From: Darksidea phi
Taxonomy: Eukaryota; Ascomycota; Dothideomycetes; Pleosporales; Lentitheciaceae
Reading direction: 5' to 3'
Length of the DNA stretch: 64,000 bases
NCBI GenBank assembly: GCA_030770425.1
Contig: JASJFT010000091.1
Location: forward strand, 1-64,000
The notes below the pieces were generated by a model that saw only the letters and a program-made list of their open reading frames with translations, did no database searches and was not told where the DNA came from. Positions 50,634 to 59,296 of this stretch are shown one piece after another (the stretch's first letter is position 1; every line of letters starts with the position of its first letter). The translations under genes were made by a program, and so were the position numbers.

Positions 50634-51607
50634 ATAAGCTTAAGTAACTAACTCTTTATTTTTAGTAGACTTTAGTTTAGATAGAAGTTAAGAGTATTCT
50701 TTCTTAGTACGAGTAAGAGACTTATTAGTTACTACTAGACTATAAGAAATATTCTAAGAGAGATATTTACTATAATAAGTTAAGAATAATAATATCTTAT
50801 ATTTATAGCTAGTAAATTAATAATTTAAATATAATTAAGCCGATAGTATTATATAACTAAAGTAAAGGATATAGTAGACGAGACGAAGATAACGAGCTAT
50901 AGAAGTCTTAGAACCTTTAGATATTATTAAAACTTAAAAGAAAAATAAAGAATAAGACTTAGATATCTATAAAGTAGAATATTATCTACTTTTATACCTA
51001 GATAAGAGATAGAATAACTAGGGTACTAGACTAAAAAAAGAATTACTAGTATATATATACGGGTTATAGTATAGTATAGAAAGAATTACTAGAGTAGTTA
51101 GACTATTATTAAATAGAGTTATAAGAGAAGAAATATAACTTTAAGAATAAAGCTTTAAAAGAGAAAGTAAGTATTATAATTTTATATAAACTATAATATA
51201 TAAGGTACTCTAAGAAGATTAAAAGCTAAGATAAGAACTTAGTTAGTAATCTAATATTATATAATAATAATCTAGTTAATCTATATCTTAGTAAATAGAG
51301 TAAATAGAGTATAATTAATAATAATCTAGTTAATCTATATCTTAACGAATAGAGTAAGTAGAGTAAGGTAGAGTAGGATAAATATAAGAGAATAAAGAAT
51401 CTCTTATATTTTCTATTTTAATTTCTTATAATTAATCTTTAGTTCTTTATCTAATACTTACGAATAAGATTAAATCTTTTTCCTAAGTAGTTATTCTAGT
51501 AATAGAATTCGTTAACTTAATCTTAACTTATTAGAAATTAATAGTATAATAAACGTTCTATCGATCTTAACTCGGATCCTATATAAAGATATATATAATA
51601 TATAATA
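50634..51607 (+). mobile_element. A2, right fragment: 3' tail and 3' LTR
   Basis: Starts with the ATAAG target copy and continues exactly where A2 stopped at 5898 (ATAAG then CTTAAGTAACTAACTC, matching A4 at about 28,590). The tail runs to a purine tract near 51,160, then a family A LTR of 436 bp at 51172-51607. The two A2 fragments together have the same order as A4, which proves the A3-in-A2 nesting. Confidence 0.9.
51172..51607 (+). repeat. 3' LTR of A2 (family A)
   Basis: Starts TATTATAATT and ends TATATAATA, with the internal 54-bp tandem repeat. Its right border is defined by the family end and by the start of a second, truncated LTR copy. Confidence 0.88.
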
Positions 51608-51794
51608 AATTTCTTATAGTTAATTCTCTTTAGTTTATCTAATACTTACGAATAAGATTAAATCTTTTTCTAAGTAATTATTCTAGTAATAGAATTTATT
51701 AACTTAATCTTAATCTATTAAAATCTAATAGTATAATAAATATATTATCGATTCTAATCTAGATTCTATATTAAAGTATATATAATATATAATA
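51608..51794 (+). repeat. A0: 3' part of an older family A LTR
   Basis: 187 bp matching the last part of the family A LTR, from AATTTCTTATAG to the end TATATAATA at 51794. It abuts the A2 LTR directly. The simplest reading is that A2 inserted into an older A-type LTR whose left part lies outside the window. A tandem duplication of the LTR end is the alternative. Confidence 0.75.
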
Positions 51795-53209
51795 TCTAGT
51801 AGGATTATAATTCTTTAATATAATATACTATCTTTTCTAAAGAAAGTATTAACTTTATTCTTACTAAACGACTAGTATAATATATAAGGATTAAAGTATA
51901 GAAAATTAGTCTTAAGATTAACTAGATTTTATAAAACTATACTAGCTTATCTAAGCCCGTTATAAATAAGCGGTATATTAGTTATTAAAGCGAAAACTTA
52001 AATTATAATATAATCCTCCTTCGTCTAATAGTTTACCTTATTATATTTAGGTAGGATTTTTATTAAAGCGTTAATATTATATTATAGAGTTAAGGAAGGA
52101 AGCGACGGAGGCTATATAATAGACTATCTATTAGGTTTAGTATAAGGAATACTCTCTTAGCTATCTAATAGTAAATAAAAAATCTATTTTAAATTAGTAA
52201 ATACTAGGGCGTTAGAGAGGATAATTTCCTATACTATTTCTAAATAAAATACTAATAACTAAGATAAATCTATAGTATTAAGCCTTACTTCCCTTATTAT
52301 ATTTATAATAGAAGTTTAATATTTTATATACTATATAAATTTTAATATAGATAAATAGATATAAAAGATAAAGTAATTAGTAGAGATAGCTTAGGCTAGA
52401 TAGGAAATTTCCCTTTTAATAGTACTATACGCTAGATAGCTACTAATACTAAGATTATAACTATTTTTAGTCTTATTTAGAATTTAGTCTATTATATACC
52501 TATCTATAAGTATAGCTTATTATTATACTATAATTATTACGTATACGTAGAGATAAGACTTTTAGATAATTAATATTATCTTACTTAAGTTAGAAGTACT
52601 AATTAATATAGTAATATTATATTATAATACTACTATAGAGCTAATAGAATATTTATATAAGCTTTTAAGATATTAATCTAGTTTTATATAATTTAAAAGT
52701 AATAATCTTAAAGTTTAATATTAAGTTAAGAATATTATTACTAGTAGTTCTATTAGAAACTATATAGAAGACTAGAATACTAAGTAATATATACGAAGTA
52801 AAGACTTAATTAATATTAATTTATAAGTATATATATAGGTATAAGAGCTTATTATTTACTTTTATTATTCTAGTTATTAATTAATTAAGTAAAGGTACTA
52901 AGGTATTAGCTTATAAAGCTATATTTATATATAAATAAATCGCGAGCCTAGAGAAGATAATTAAGACCGCTATAATACGTAGAAAGTATAAAAAGAAGAG
53001 GATTTAGAAGTAGGGTGTCCTAACTAAGGTAGAGGGGGAGGCTATTATTATTTAAAAGGCTGCTGAGTAGCAGCAAGAGAACGAAAGACGTCAAGTTGCT
53101 GGGCAATCAGGTGTGAGCCGACAGGCTTCAGCGCGCTGCACGCGCTGCAGAGAACCTGGGCATAACTCACGAACGTGTAAGAAGCCTGCTGTAGATACTA
53201 CTTGATCTA
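51795..53209 (+). pseudogene. relic of a pogo/Fot1-like DNA transposase, mostly RIP-destroyed
   Basis: Up to about 53,015 the sequence is fully RIP-mutated; the last 190 bp are normal. The final frame (codons in register with 53083) reads Gly-Val-Leu-Thr-Lys-Val-Glu-Gly-Glu-Ala, then Lys-Ala-Ala-Glu and a stop at 53068 (likely CAG to TAG). It continues into a Gln/Glu/Arg-rich tail with a CX2CX4HX4C knuckle (Cys-Thr-Arg-Cys, His, Cys; about 53,138-53,179), ending at TGA 53,207-53,209. A C-terminal knuckle of this kind is common in fungal pogo-type transposases. A possible catalytic Asp block lies near 52,341-52,360 but in another register, so a frameshift or intron is needed. Assignment of the superfamily is moderate. 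Confidence 0.55.
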
Positions 53210-53285
53210 TTACTAGTACTATTTCAATAGAATTCTGATGCGTTGTTGATCTATAGGGCTACAAAGGCTGAAAAAGTTGGTGAGG

Positions 53286-53316
53286 TGGCCCGCTCGCTTG
53301 TATGGCCCGCTCGCTT
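53286..53316. repeat. 14-bp direct repeat, possible end of the DNA transposon
   Basis: TGGCCCGCTCGCTT occurs at 53286-53299 and 53303-53316, and the second copy is followed by ATG. It lies 77 bp downstream of the transposase stop, where a terminal inverted repeat would be expected. I could not find the matching inverted copy on the left side, which is RIP-mutated. Confidence 0.4.
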
Positions 53317-54392
53317 ATGAAACACGTTATCGGCAAAAGGTTCGCTACGAATTCGCGCGGCTGGCAGGTGGTCCATGCCCGTGGCAGGCGCACTCTACGC
53401 ACTCCATGCCCCCAATGCTACTCAATGTTACTCAAGGCTCCCAACGACCAGTCGCCAGATTACATGGTCCGCGGCTGTGAGGTTTGCTGGAGTCTTCTTG
53501 GCGCTATCCATTCTTGCAGTCGGCCTCGGAGTTTAGTCTCGCATCATCACCAAAAGCGAACGGCGGCATTGGTGAGACTCTTTCTCTTGATAGTATGACT
53601 CTTGGTAGGTACTCATTTTGTCCAGGTCTTCGCTATCGCTCAGTGCTCCCTTGCGCTCTACTGGGCGTCGATCGGCCTCGGAAAGCACGCAAGGTTTGTC
53701 TCGCCTCCAGATCTCATCGCTGGCTTGAAGATCCTTCCCTTGCTCTCCTTGAGGGAGCTACACCTTAAGCTTGGACGGAAACTGGTGGTTAATCGCTCGC
53801 GCTCATCGCTCTAAGTGATCGCTCATGAGGGATCTCCCCCATCACTGCGCCATGAACAGCCTCCCGAAGCGCGCATCACGTACAATCGACATGTCAATGG
53901 CCATCAAGCAGCTGACTAAGCTGTCTCGGCGAATCAAATCCGCGTCTCTTATCAGACCTCCCAAGAGCATCACCTCACCCCTACACTAAAAATCCCCACG
54001 TCAATAATGACCCATTGCCCGGATTTTCAGCTCCCAGCATGCCATGTCCTAGGTGATGTACCAGTTGCCAAGTAAGCGTCCTCCAGACCAACCTATCTGT
54101 TCCGCGAGAATGCGCCCGCATGTGCGTATCGAGCATCTCTATTGCACGCGCTCCGCTCCGGTACCTTTACGATGCGAGGCGCATGAACATCCCGCGCCAA
54201 TGGACGGCCGCACGGTTGCGTCACATGTGTTCATAGTTGCCTGAAGGTTAAAAGAGCAAATATAAAGAATCCCGCGACCCTGCAGGCCCTCTCCCTTGCA
54301 CCCCGACACCTCCGTCTATCCTTAATCCTCGATATACATACACTTTGCTTCTTCTGCCGAATTCTTGACAACCTAAGCAGGCAACACACAGA
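53317..54392. other. 1.1-kb stretch without a recognisable gene
   Basis: Normal base composition with CA and TG present. Several short overlapping open frames occur in 53,300-53,815, none with a known motif, intron pattern or good start context. I take them as chance. The right end is the promoter and 5' leader of the DUF3602 gene; ATATAAAG is seen about 130 bp upstream of its ATG. Confidence 0.6.
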
Positions 54393-55050
54393 ATGTCCGA
54401 CGGTCCAATTCACTCTACAGGCCGTGGGGGTAAGTCGCAACCTGGGCTGAGTTCTCAAGAAACGCCGCGCTAATGAATCACGCAGGCGCTGGAAATATCG
54501 GCCACGATCCCACCATGTAAGTCCATTGATCTGCTGCATTTGTGGTGGTCTTTCTACCGGAGAAACACGAGCGCATCGGTCACTGACCTTCGAAAAGCTA
54601 CACCGATGCCGAGATCGTCCGCGAAGGCATCCAAGGCCAAGGCGACGGCGACTTCTCCACCGGCGTACGTGCTATCCTCTTCATTCCGATGCGCGCATCA
54701 TTTCTGACTCTATTCTAGCGTGGCGGTGCCGGAAACATCGCTAAATCCCCTCTGATCCGACCGGCAGACGGCAGTCCTCGTGTCTCTGAAGAGTTCGTTC
54801 CTGAGCAGTCGCTTCGTCAGCCGCAGGAGAACTTCCACACTGGTGTGCGTCACTCATCATCTATGGTAATGGATGTCACTGATAGCGAGCGCAGCGCGGC
54901 GGTGGTGGCAATGTCCACAAGGAAAAGTATGGTGGCCACAGCCACTCTCCCGAGCGCAAGGGTTTGGGCGACAAGGTGAAGCATGCTCTTGGTCTTGACA
55001 AGGACAAGAAACATGACCCCTCTCCACTCCACAACGAGAGTAAGGATTAG
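54393..55050 (+). CDS. DUF3602 (Par32-like) small protein
   Basis: 138 residues from five exons: 54393-54429, 54486-54516, 54598-54664, 54719-54844 and 54895-55050. All introns have GT and AG ends. The protein has three copies of the hallmark Thr-Gly-Arg-Gly-Gly-(Ala/Gly)-Gly-Asn at about residues 9-16, 45-52 and 87-94. The stretch between them is short, charged and probably disordered. The Lys-rich C-terminus has Gly-Asp-Lys-Val-Lys-His and Lys-Asp-Lys-Lys-His. This pattern defines the DUF3602 family, which includes yeast Par32, a phosphoprotein reported to act on ammonium transport under TORC1 control. Whether that role holds here is unknown. Introns 3 and 4 fall at the same codon boundary of the repeat (Thr-Gly | Arg-Gly-Gly), which suggests growth by exon duplication. 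MDE1 follows 341 bp downstream on the same strand. Confidence 0.88.
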
Positions 55051-55391
55051 ATGCAATCCGACATCGTTTGAGATACCCAAGCCGAGGAAGTAATGGAATG
55101 ATATATGGTTTCGATATGATATCTCAAGGCCTCGCCATCTCCGCGCGAGATGCAGTCTTTGTTTCCTATGTACAGTCAGAATCTGATTATCAGACATCTC
55201 TCCGGTCTTTCAAGTGCCAGCATGAACCTTTTGTTGCCCAACAAACGTATGAGGACAAGTGCGGGGTAACGGAGGGGTGAATGCTAGCGTCCGTGCGGTA
55301 CACGTGGGGCAACCGTCGCGTCATTTTCGACGTTGCGCATGAAAATCTTCGAATCTTACAACTACCGCCAAAGCCAACATCACTCTCGACG

Positions 55392-56303
55392 ATGGGAAAC
55401 AATCCGGGTGACGCCGAGGCGCTTGTCCGCTCCGACGATCCCGAGCATCCCGCAAATCACATCTGCACGCTTTGCGCGAAGTTTTACAGTCTAGGCTGGG
55501 TACGGCAGCCCTCACCATCTACAAGATAGACTACAGCAGCAACGCTTCAGAGGGCGTTGATGGTTGATAAAGAGCTAATCTGAGTAATTGACTAGGTAAC
55601 AGGTACCGGCGGTGGTACAAGTATCAAGCATGGTGACAAGATCTTCATTGCGCCTAGCGGCGTGCAGAAAGAGCTTATGAAGCCGACGGATATGTTTGTT
55701 ATGGACTTTAATACTAAGGAGTATATACGGCGGCCACAGGTACTTCTCCCTTCTCCATCATTGTTTTCTTCAACCGACATCTTTCTGAACGTGGTCCAGG
55801 TCCACAAACCCTCCGCCTGCACGCCTCTCTTCTACGCCGCCTTCACCCGCGGCGCCGGCTGCTGCATTCACACACACTCGCAATGGGCCGTCCTCGTCAC
55901 CCTACTTGTCGAACGCGATTTTGGTTCCTCTGCCTGCTTCGAAATCGAGCAGATTGAACAGATCAAGGGCATCCCGAAGGGACGGGGGAAGGCAGGCAAC
56001 TTGGGCTACTATGAGAGGCTGTCTATTCCGATCATTGAGAATACAGCGCATGAGGAGGATTTGACAGAGAGCCTGGAGCAGGCGATGGAGAAGTATCCGG
56101 ATACGTATGCGGTGCTTGTTAGGAGACATGGGATGTGAGTAGTCGTGATATTGAGAGGAAGCAGATGCGGAGTGCTTGCTAACGGACGCAGATATGTTTG
56201 GGGTGATAATGTGCACAAAGCGAAGACGCAGTGTGAAAGTATCGATTACATCTTGCAGCTTGCTGTCGAGATGAAAAAGCTTGGACTGCCGTGGACGAAA
56301 TGA
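55392..56303 (+). CDS. MDE1: methylthioribulose-1-phosphate dehydratase
   Basis: 232 residues in four exons: 55392-55499, 55596-55739, 55800-56134 and 56192-56303. The enzyme removes water from methylthioribulose-1-phosphate in the cytosolic methionine salvage pathway. It belongs to the class II aldolase/adducin fold and binds Zn. The family N-terminus is seen (Asp-Asp-Pro-Glu-His-Pro-Ala-Asn, then Cys-x-x-Cys), as is the Thr-Gly-Thr-Gly-Gly-Gly loop at about residues 38-43. The Ala-Pro-Ser-Gly-Val-Gln-Lys-Glu block follows. The zinc ligands are His-Thr-His in the Cys-Ile-His-Thr-His-Ser segment and the His of Arg-Arg-His-Gly near the C-terminus. Length is normal for fungi. The start was chosen because family similarity begins just after it; another in-frame ATG at 55281 would add 37 residues. 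Intron 2 (55740-55799) is 60 nt with no in-frame stop, so a retained-intron form would stay in frame. Confidence 0.93.
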
Positions 56304-56907
56304 AGAGGGAGGTCGGGCTAACAACCATATCCATAACAGGGACACGAAATGGTGTGACAAGTTGAGATCAGGATGTTTCGCTATCCCCTCCAGCGCTCTT
56401 CATATCCGAATATAGGCCGTAGCCCTGGCTTAGCGGCTGAACGAAGCTCCATGGCTACTCTTCTGCGTTCAGACTTTAGTCGCGTCAGCGAGAAAGACAT
56501 CTAGCTATAAGCGACAAGAGAACGGATCTACCACCTCACTGAGCTATCCTATTTATTCACTCAGCATAACTCACGACATTGTTTTAAGTTGATGTCTTGC
56601 CCCCACCTGCTGACGCCATCTTAAGCTTTTGACATGCTTACGCACCATCAGCACCTTCTGTAAGCAACCTCACCGTACGCTAGCACGCAACATAATACCG
56701 GGATACTCGGTGCTGGATTACTATTGGGTTAAGAGGAGTGTCGTAGTTCCGTCCTATACTGGCCTAGCGTCGGATCTTCTCTAAGCTAGCCGGTATCAGC
56801 TCCAGTTCCTCTTTTTGGAAGACAGCACGTTTCCATTCGTTATATATCACTTCACATTTCCAACTTCCCCAATTTCTTATCTCCAGTCTCTATTAGGAAC
56901 CCTCCCC
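56304..56907 (+). other. intergenic region between MDE1 and the beta-lactamase-like gene
   Basis: No gene seen. The coding frame of the downstream gene stays open upward to about 56,815, but the first ATG in it is at 56,908, so this part is best taken as 5' leader and promoter. Confidence 0.6.
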
Positions 56908-58242
56908 ATGATGTCCCCTACATTCAGCCCTAAGAGCGAAGCTTCTCTCCGCGCCTACATCGACACCCACACACTCGGCGACAAACCCACCCTCCCAGGA
57001 GCCATCGTCCACATCGTTGATGGAAAGAATGAAACTCTCTTTTCGCACGCTTCATCCACCACTTCTTCGATCCCGCTGTCGTCCTCTACACTCTTCACAC
57101 TCCACTCCGTCACTAAAGTCATTGGCACAATCGCTTTCCTGCAACTTGTCGACCGTGGTCTCATTGCTCTTGACGATGCAGAAGTGATCGAGAGATTACT
57201 GCCCGAGCTCGCGGCAAAGAAAATCCTAACCGGATTTAGTGAGAAAGACGATGGGACGAAAGAATTCCACTTCGAAGAGCGCAACGCCCCCATAACGCCC
57301 CGTATGCTAATGAACCATACTTACGGTGGCGGCAACTCCTGGTTCAACACCCTCCTGCACACGTACCTCACCTCTCCCTCCGCTTTGTCTCCTCAAACCT
57401 GGCAAGAGAGAAATGAGGTGAGTGACCCCTACCAGACCCTCCTCGACTCGCCGCTCCTTTGGCAGCCGGGCACGAAGACGAACTATGGACAGGGACTTGA
57501 CTGGCTTGCTGTGCTTATCGAGAGGTTGACGAAGAGGAGTCTTCAGGATGTGCTTGCTGAAGGGGTTTTTGAGCCATTGGGGCTCGACGAGACGGGCTTT
57601 GAGGGGCAGTACGGGGGTAGCGTAGCGAGCGAGGGGGCAAAGTTTTGGCCGAGGAGTTTGAAGACTGGGGGGGATTTCGTTCCGATTGATCCACCTGTCT
57701 TGAAGCAAGTAGAAAAACAGGATTCGTACCCGAAGGGCAGCTATCACGCCCACCCGCTAGGCACCGGCCTCGTTTCTAACGTCACTGATCTTGCGCGTAT
57801 CATGGCTATTCTTCTCCCGCAGAACGCGGGCGTCGATCCCATCACCAATACCCGAATCTTAAGTGCAGAAGCCGTCAAGCAAATCAGCAGCCCACAACTC
57901 CCCCCATCGATCAGAAACAATTCTCGGGACGTGCCCACCGCCGTGCCTTCCTTGTGTCATCCTGGAAACCTGCAAGCACCGCATGCTGACCCGCATGGTA
58001 GTTTCGGGCTAGGATGCGGTGTCCAGGGTGAGCAGAGAGTATTGCAGGATGGGAAGAAGGGGAGGAGTAGGGGCAGTGTGTACTGGTATGGCGCTGCGAA
58101 TACGGAGTTTTGGGTCGATGGAGAGAAGGGCGTTGTTGTTTTTGTGGAGGGGAATTATCTCCCGTGGAATGATGAGGATTGGGTGCGGTTTGTTGCTGGG
58201 GTTGAAGGATGGGTTTATGAAGGTTTGGAGGGTGGAGAGTAA
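56908..58242 (+). CDS. serine beta-lactamase-like hydrolase (LovD/EstB type)
   Basis: 444 residues, intronless, starting at the first in-frame ATG; a second ATG follows immediately. The class C beta-lactamase/penicillin-binding fold is marked by Ser-Val-Thr-Lys (Ser67, Lys70), the nucleophile and general base. A Tyr-Gly-Gln-Gly-Leu-Asp-Trp segment (Tyr193) replaces the usual YxN, as in fungal LovD-like transesterases and EstB esterases. A His-Pro-Leu-Gly-Thr-Gly-Leu block follows near residue 280. The C-terminus has Tyr-Trp-Tyr-Gly-Ala-Ala-Asn-Thr-Glu-Phe-Trp-Val-Asp, also typical of this group. No signal peptide is evident, so it is probably cytosolic. Family members hydrolyse esters or transfer acyl groups in secondary metabolism. 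No biosynthetic cluster is visible here, so the substrate is unknown. Confidence 0.88.
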   Translation: MMSPTFSPKSEASLRAYIDTHTLGDKPTLPGAIVHIVDGKNETLFSHASSTTSSIPLSSSTLFTLHSVTKVIGTIAFLQLVDRGLIALDDAEVIERLLPELAAKKILTGFSEKDDGTKEFHFEERNAPITPRMLMNHTYGGGNSWFNTLLHTYLTSPSALSPQTWQERNEVSDPYQTLLDSPLLWQPGTKTNYGQGLDWLAVLIERLTKRSLQDVLAEGVFEPLGLDETGFEGQYGGSVASEGAKFWPRSLKTGGDFVPIDPPVLKQVEKQDSYPKGSYHAHPLGTGLVSNVTDLARIMAILLPQNAGVDPITNTRILSAEAVKQISSPQLPPSIRNNSRDVPTAVPSLCHPGNLQAPHADPHGSFGLGCGVQGEQRVLQDGKKGRSRGSVYWYGAANTEFWVDGEKGVVVFVEGNYLPWNDEDWVRFVAGVEGWVYEGLEGGE

Positions 58243-59296
58243 GGACTAGCGGAGGATGCTGGGTTGTAGACGGCTATATAGATAGACAGGTGTAGTTCTG
58301 GGTATAATATACGCATACCCAGACTTCTCTCAGGACATTATTTTGTGTGTCAAAAGGCAAGTCAGAGACGATTCTAGTATTATTTTTATGCATGTCGAAT
58401 TGTGGCACAGGAGACGAGGAGAATATGTGGCCATACGAAGGAACGGTGCGTGAAAAGTGATGAATGCCAATAGTATCGAGCTCGACAACGCTGGCCATCG
58501 GGTCAAGAGCATCGAAGATAGTGAAGGCAGAGCACATACACATGTATTAGCCGCGGACGTACAGGTTAGCGGTTCACGGATGCCGGGTTGGTAGATCAGG
58601 GTATGTCCTCTCTCGCGGCTGACTGAGTCTGAGGTAGTTTTCTACGGCTATGACGTGGGCCGTTTTCTAACTTTGCAAAACACCCCCTAATGCAAGACCG
58701 AGCAGCGGTTCGTCACGTCCTTCATTTCTCTGGGAGAACAAGCTCTATCCACGATGTCTTGGTGACGCTAGATTCTTTCTCCGGTTTGATTCCTATCCTA
58801 GTTCTCGGTCAAGGGAAATTTTTTCCTTAAGTTCGCCGAGCTAAATACCTATTTTGTACCGTAGCGAGGACTGCATGTGGTTTCTTTCTCCGCAGTGGAA
58901 CTGTGGCGTACGCAGCTCTTGTCCAGAGAGCCATATATCCCTCTAGTTCCTTGCTACGTGTTGTTAACGTTGTCTGACAGAATGGTTTCTTTCACGGGTT
59001 TGGAGCATGCCGATTCAAATGCACTACACTCGATGAGCTTATTTATCATGTCTCTATTCATGTCTATCTGTAATGTGGGCCTTTGTTGGCAATGGGTATT
59101 ATCCCATTCGCTATTGATCCTAATATGAAAATGGTGTATTCGTTTCTCAACCTTACTACCAGTGTTGTGGGTTTACTATTCTGGCTTAATAGTAGATATT
59201 GAAAGGGTAGCTTGGTATTGATGAAGAGCCACACTATTGTAAGATGGAACTAGCAGAATGGAGAGGTCGATACCACTCCGGCTCAACTAAACCTCA
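58243..59296. other. 1.05-kb intergenic region between two convergent genes
   Basis: Lies between the 3' end of the hydrolase gene (plus) and the 3' end of RPP1 (minus). Short open frames (for example 58,877-59,128) carry no recognisable motif and lack coding character. I see no tRNA cloverleaf or repeat. It probably contains the two 3' untranslated regions. Confidence 0.6.

Larger units (their letters stand above)
1..53015. other. RIP-degraded AT-rich block with almost no CA or TG dinucleotides
   Basis: Reading the block line by line, CA and TG are nearly missing on both strands while AC, GT, TA and part of the CG sites remain. This is the signature of repeat-induced point mutation, which turns CpA into TpA on both strands of duplicated DNA in ascomycetes. 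The few survivors I noticed include positions near 6325, 6761, 18617, 27534, 28070, 30763, 34743, 37513, 38348, 40027, 43772, 45906, 47143, 48653, 49510 and 49528. As a result no ATG, GTG, TTG or CTG start and no TGA stop occurs over long stretches, whereas TAA and TAG are dense. The block ends sharply at about 53,016, where CA and TG return at normal frequency. Nearly everything inside is assignable to nested LTR retrotransposons and one DNA transposon relic. Confidence 0.95.

Noticed and set aside
1..53015. Mitochondrial DNA or a genome with an altered genetic code, suggested by AT-richness and lack of ATG and TGA
   Set aside because: Transposon domains, LTRs and target duplications explain the whole stretch. 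TAA/TAG fall at former Gln/Trp sites, and the loss is of dinucleotides CA/TG, not of codons.
1..53015. Centromere
   Set aside because: RIPed retrotransposon stacks occur in centromeres of some ascomycetes, but also in many other AT-rich blocks. Nothing in the sequence alone tells them apart.
53277..53814. Overlapping open frames of 65-98 codons
   Set aside because: They overlap in several phases, have no motif, and lie beside a transposon end. I take them as chance frames in GC-richer DNA.
56815..56907. 31-residue N-terminal extension of the beta-lactamase-like protein
   Set aside because: It would start at TTG. The first ATG is at 56,908 and the family fold starts after it.
57307..57753. 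Antisense open frame inside the hydrolase gene
   Set aside because: It mirrors the codon pattern of the real gene and has no motif of its own.
58877..59128. 83-codon open frame
   Set aside because: No start context, motif or intron signal, and it lies between convergent genes, probably in untranslated sequence.
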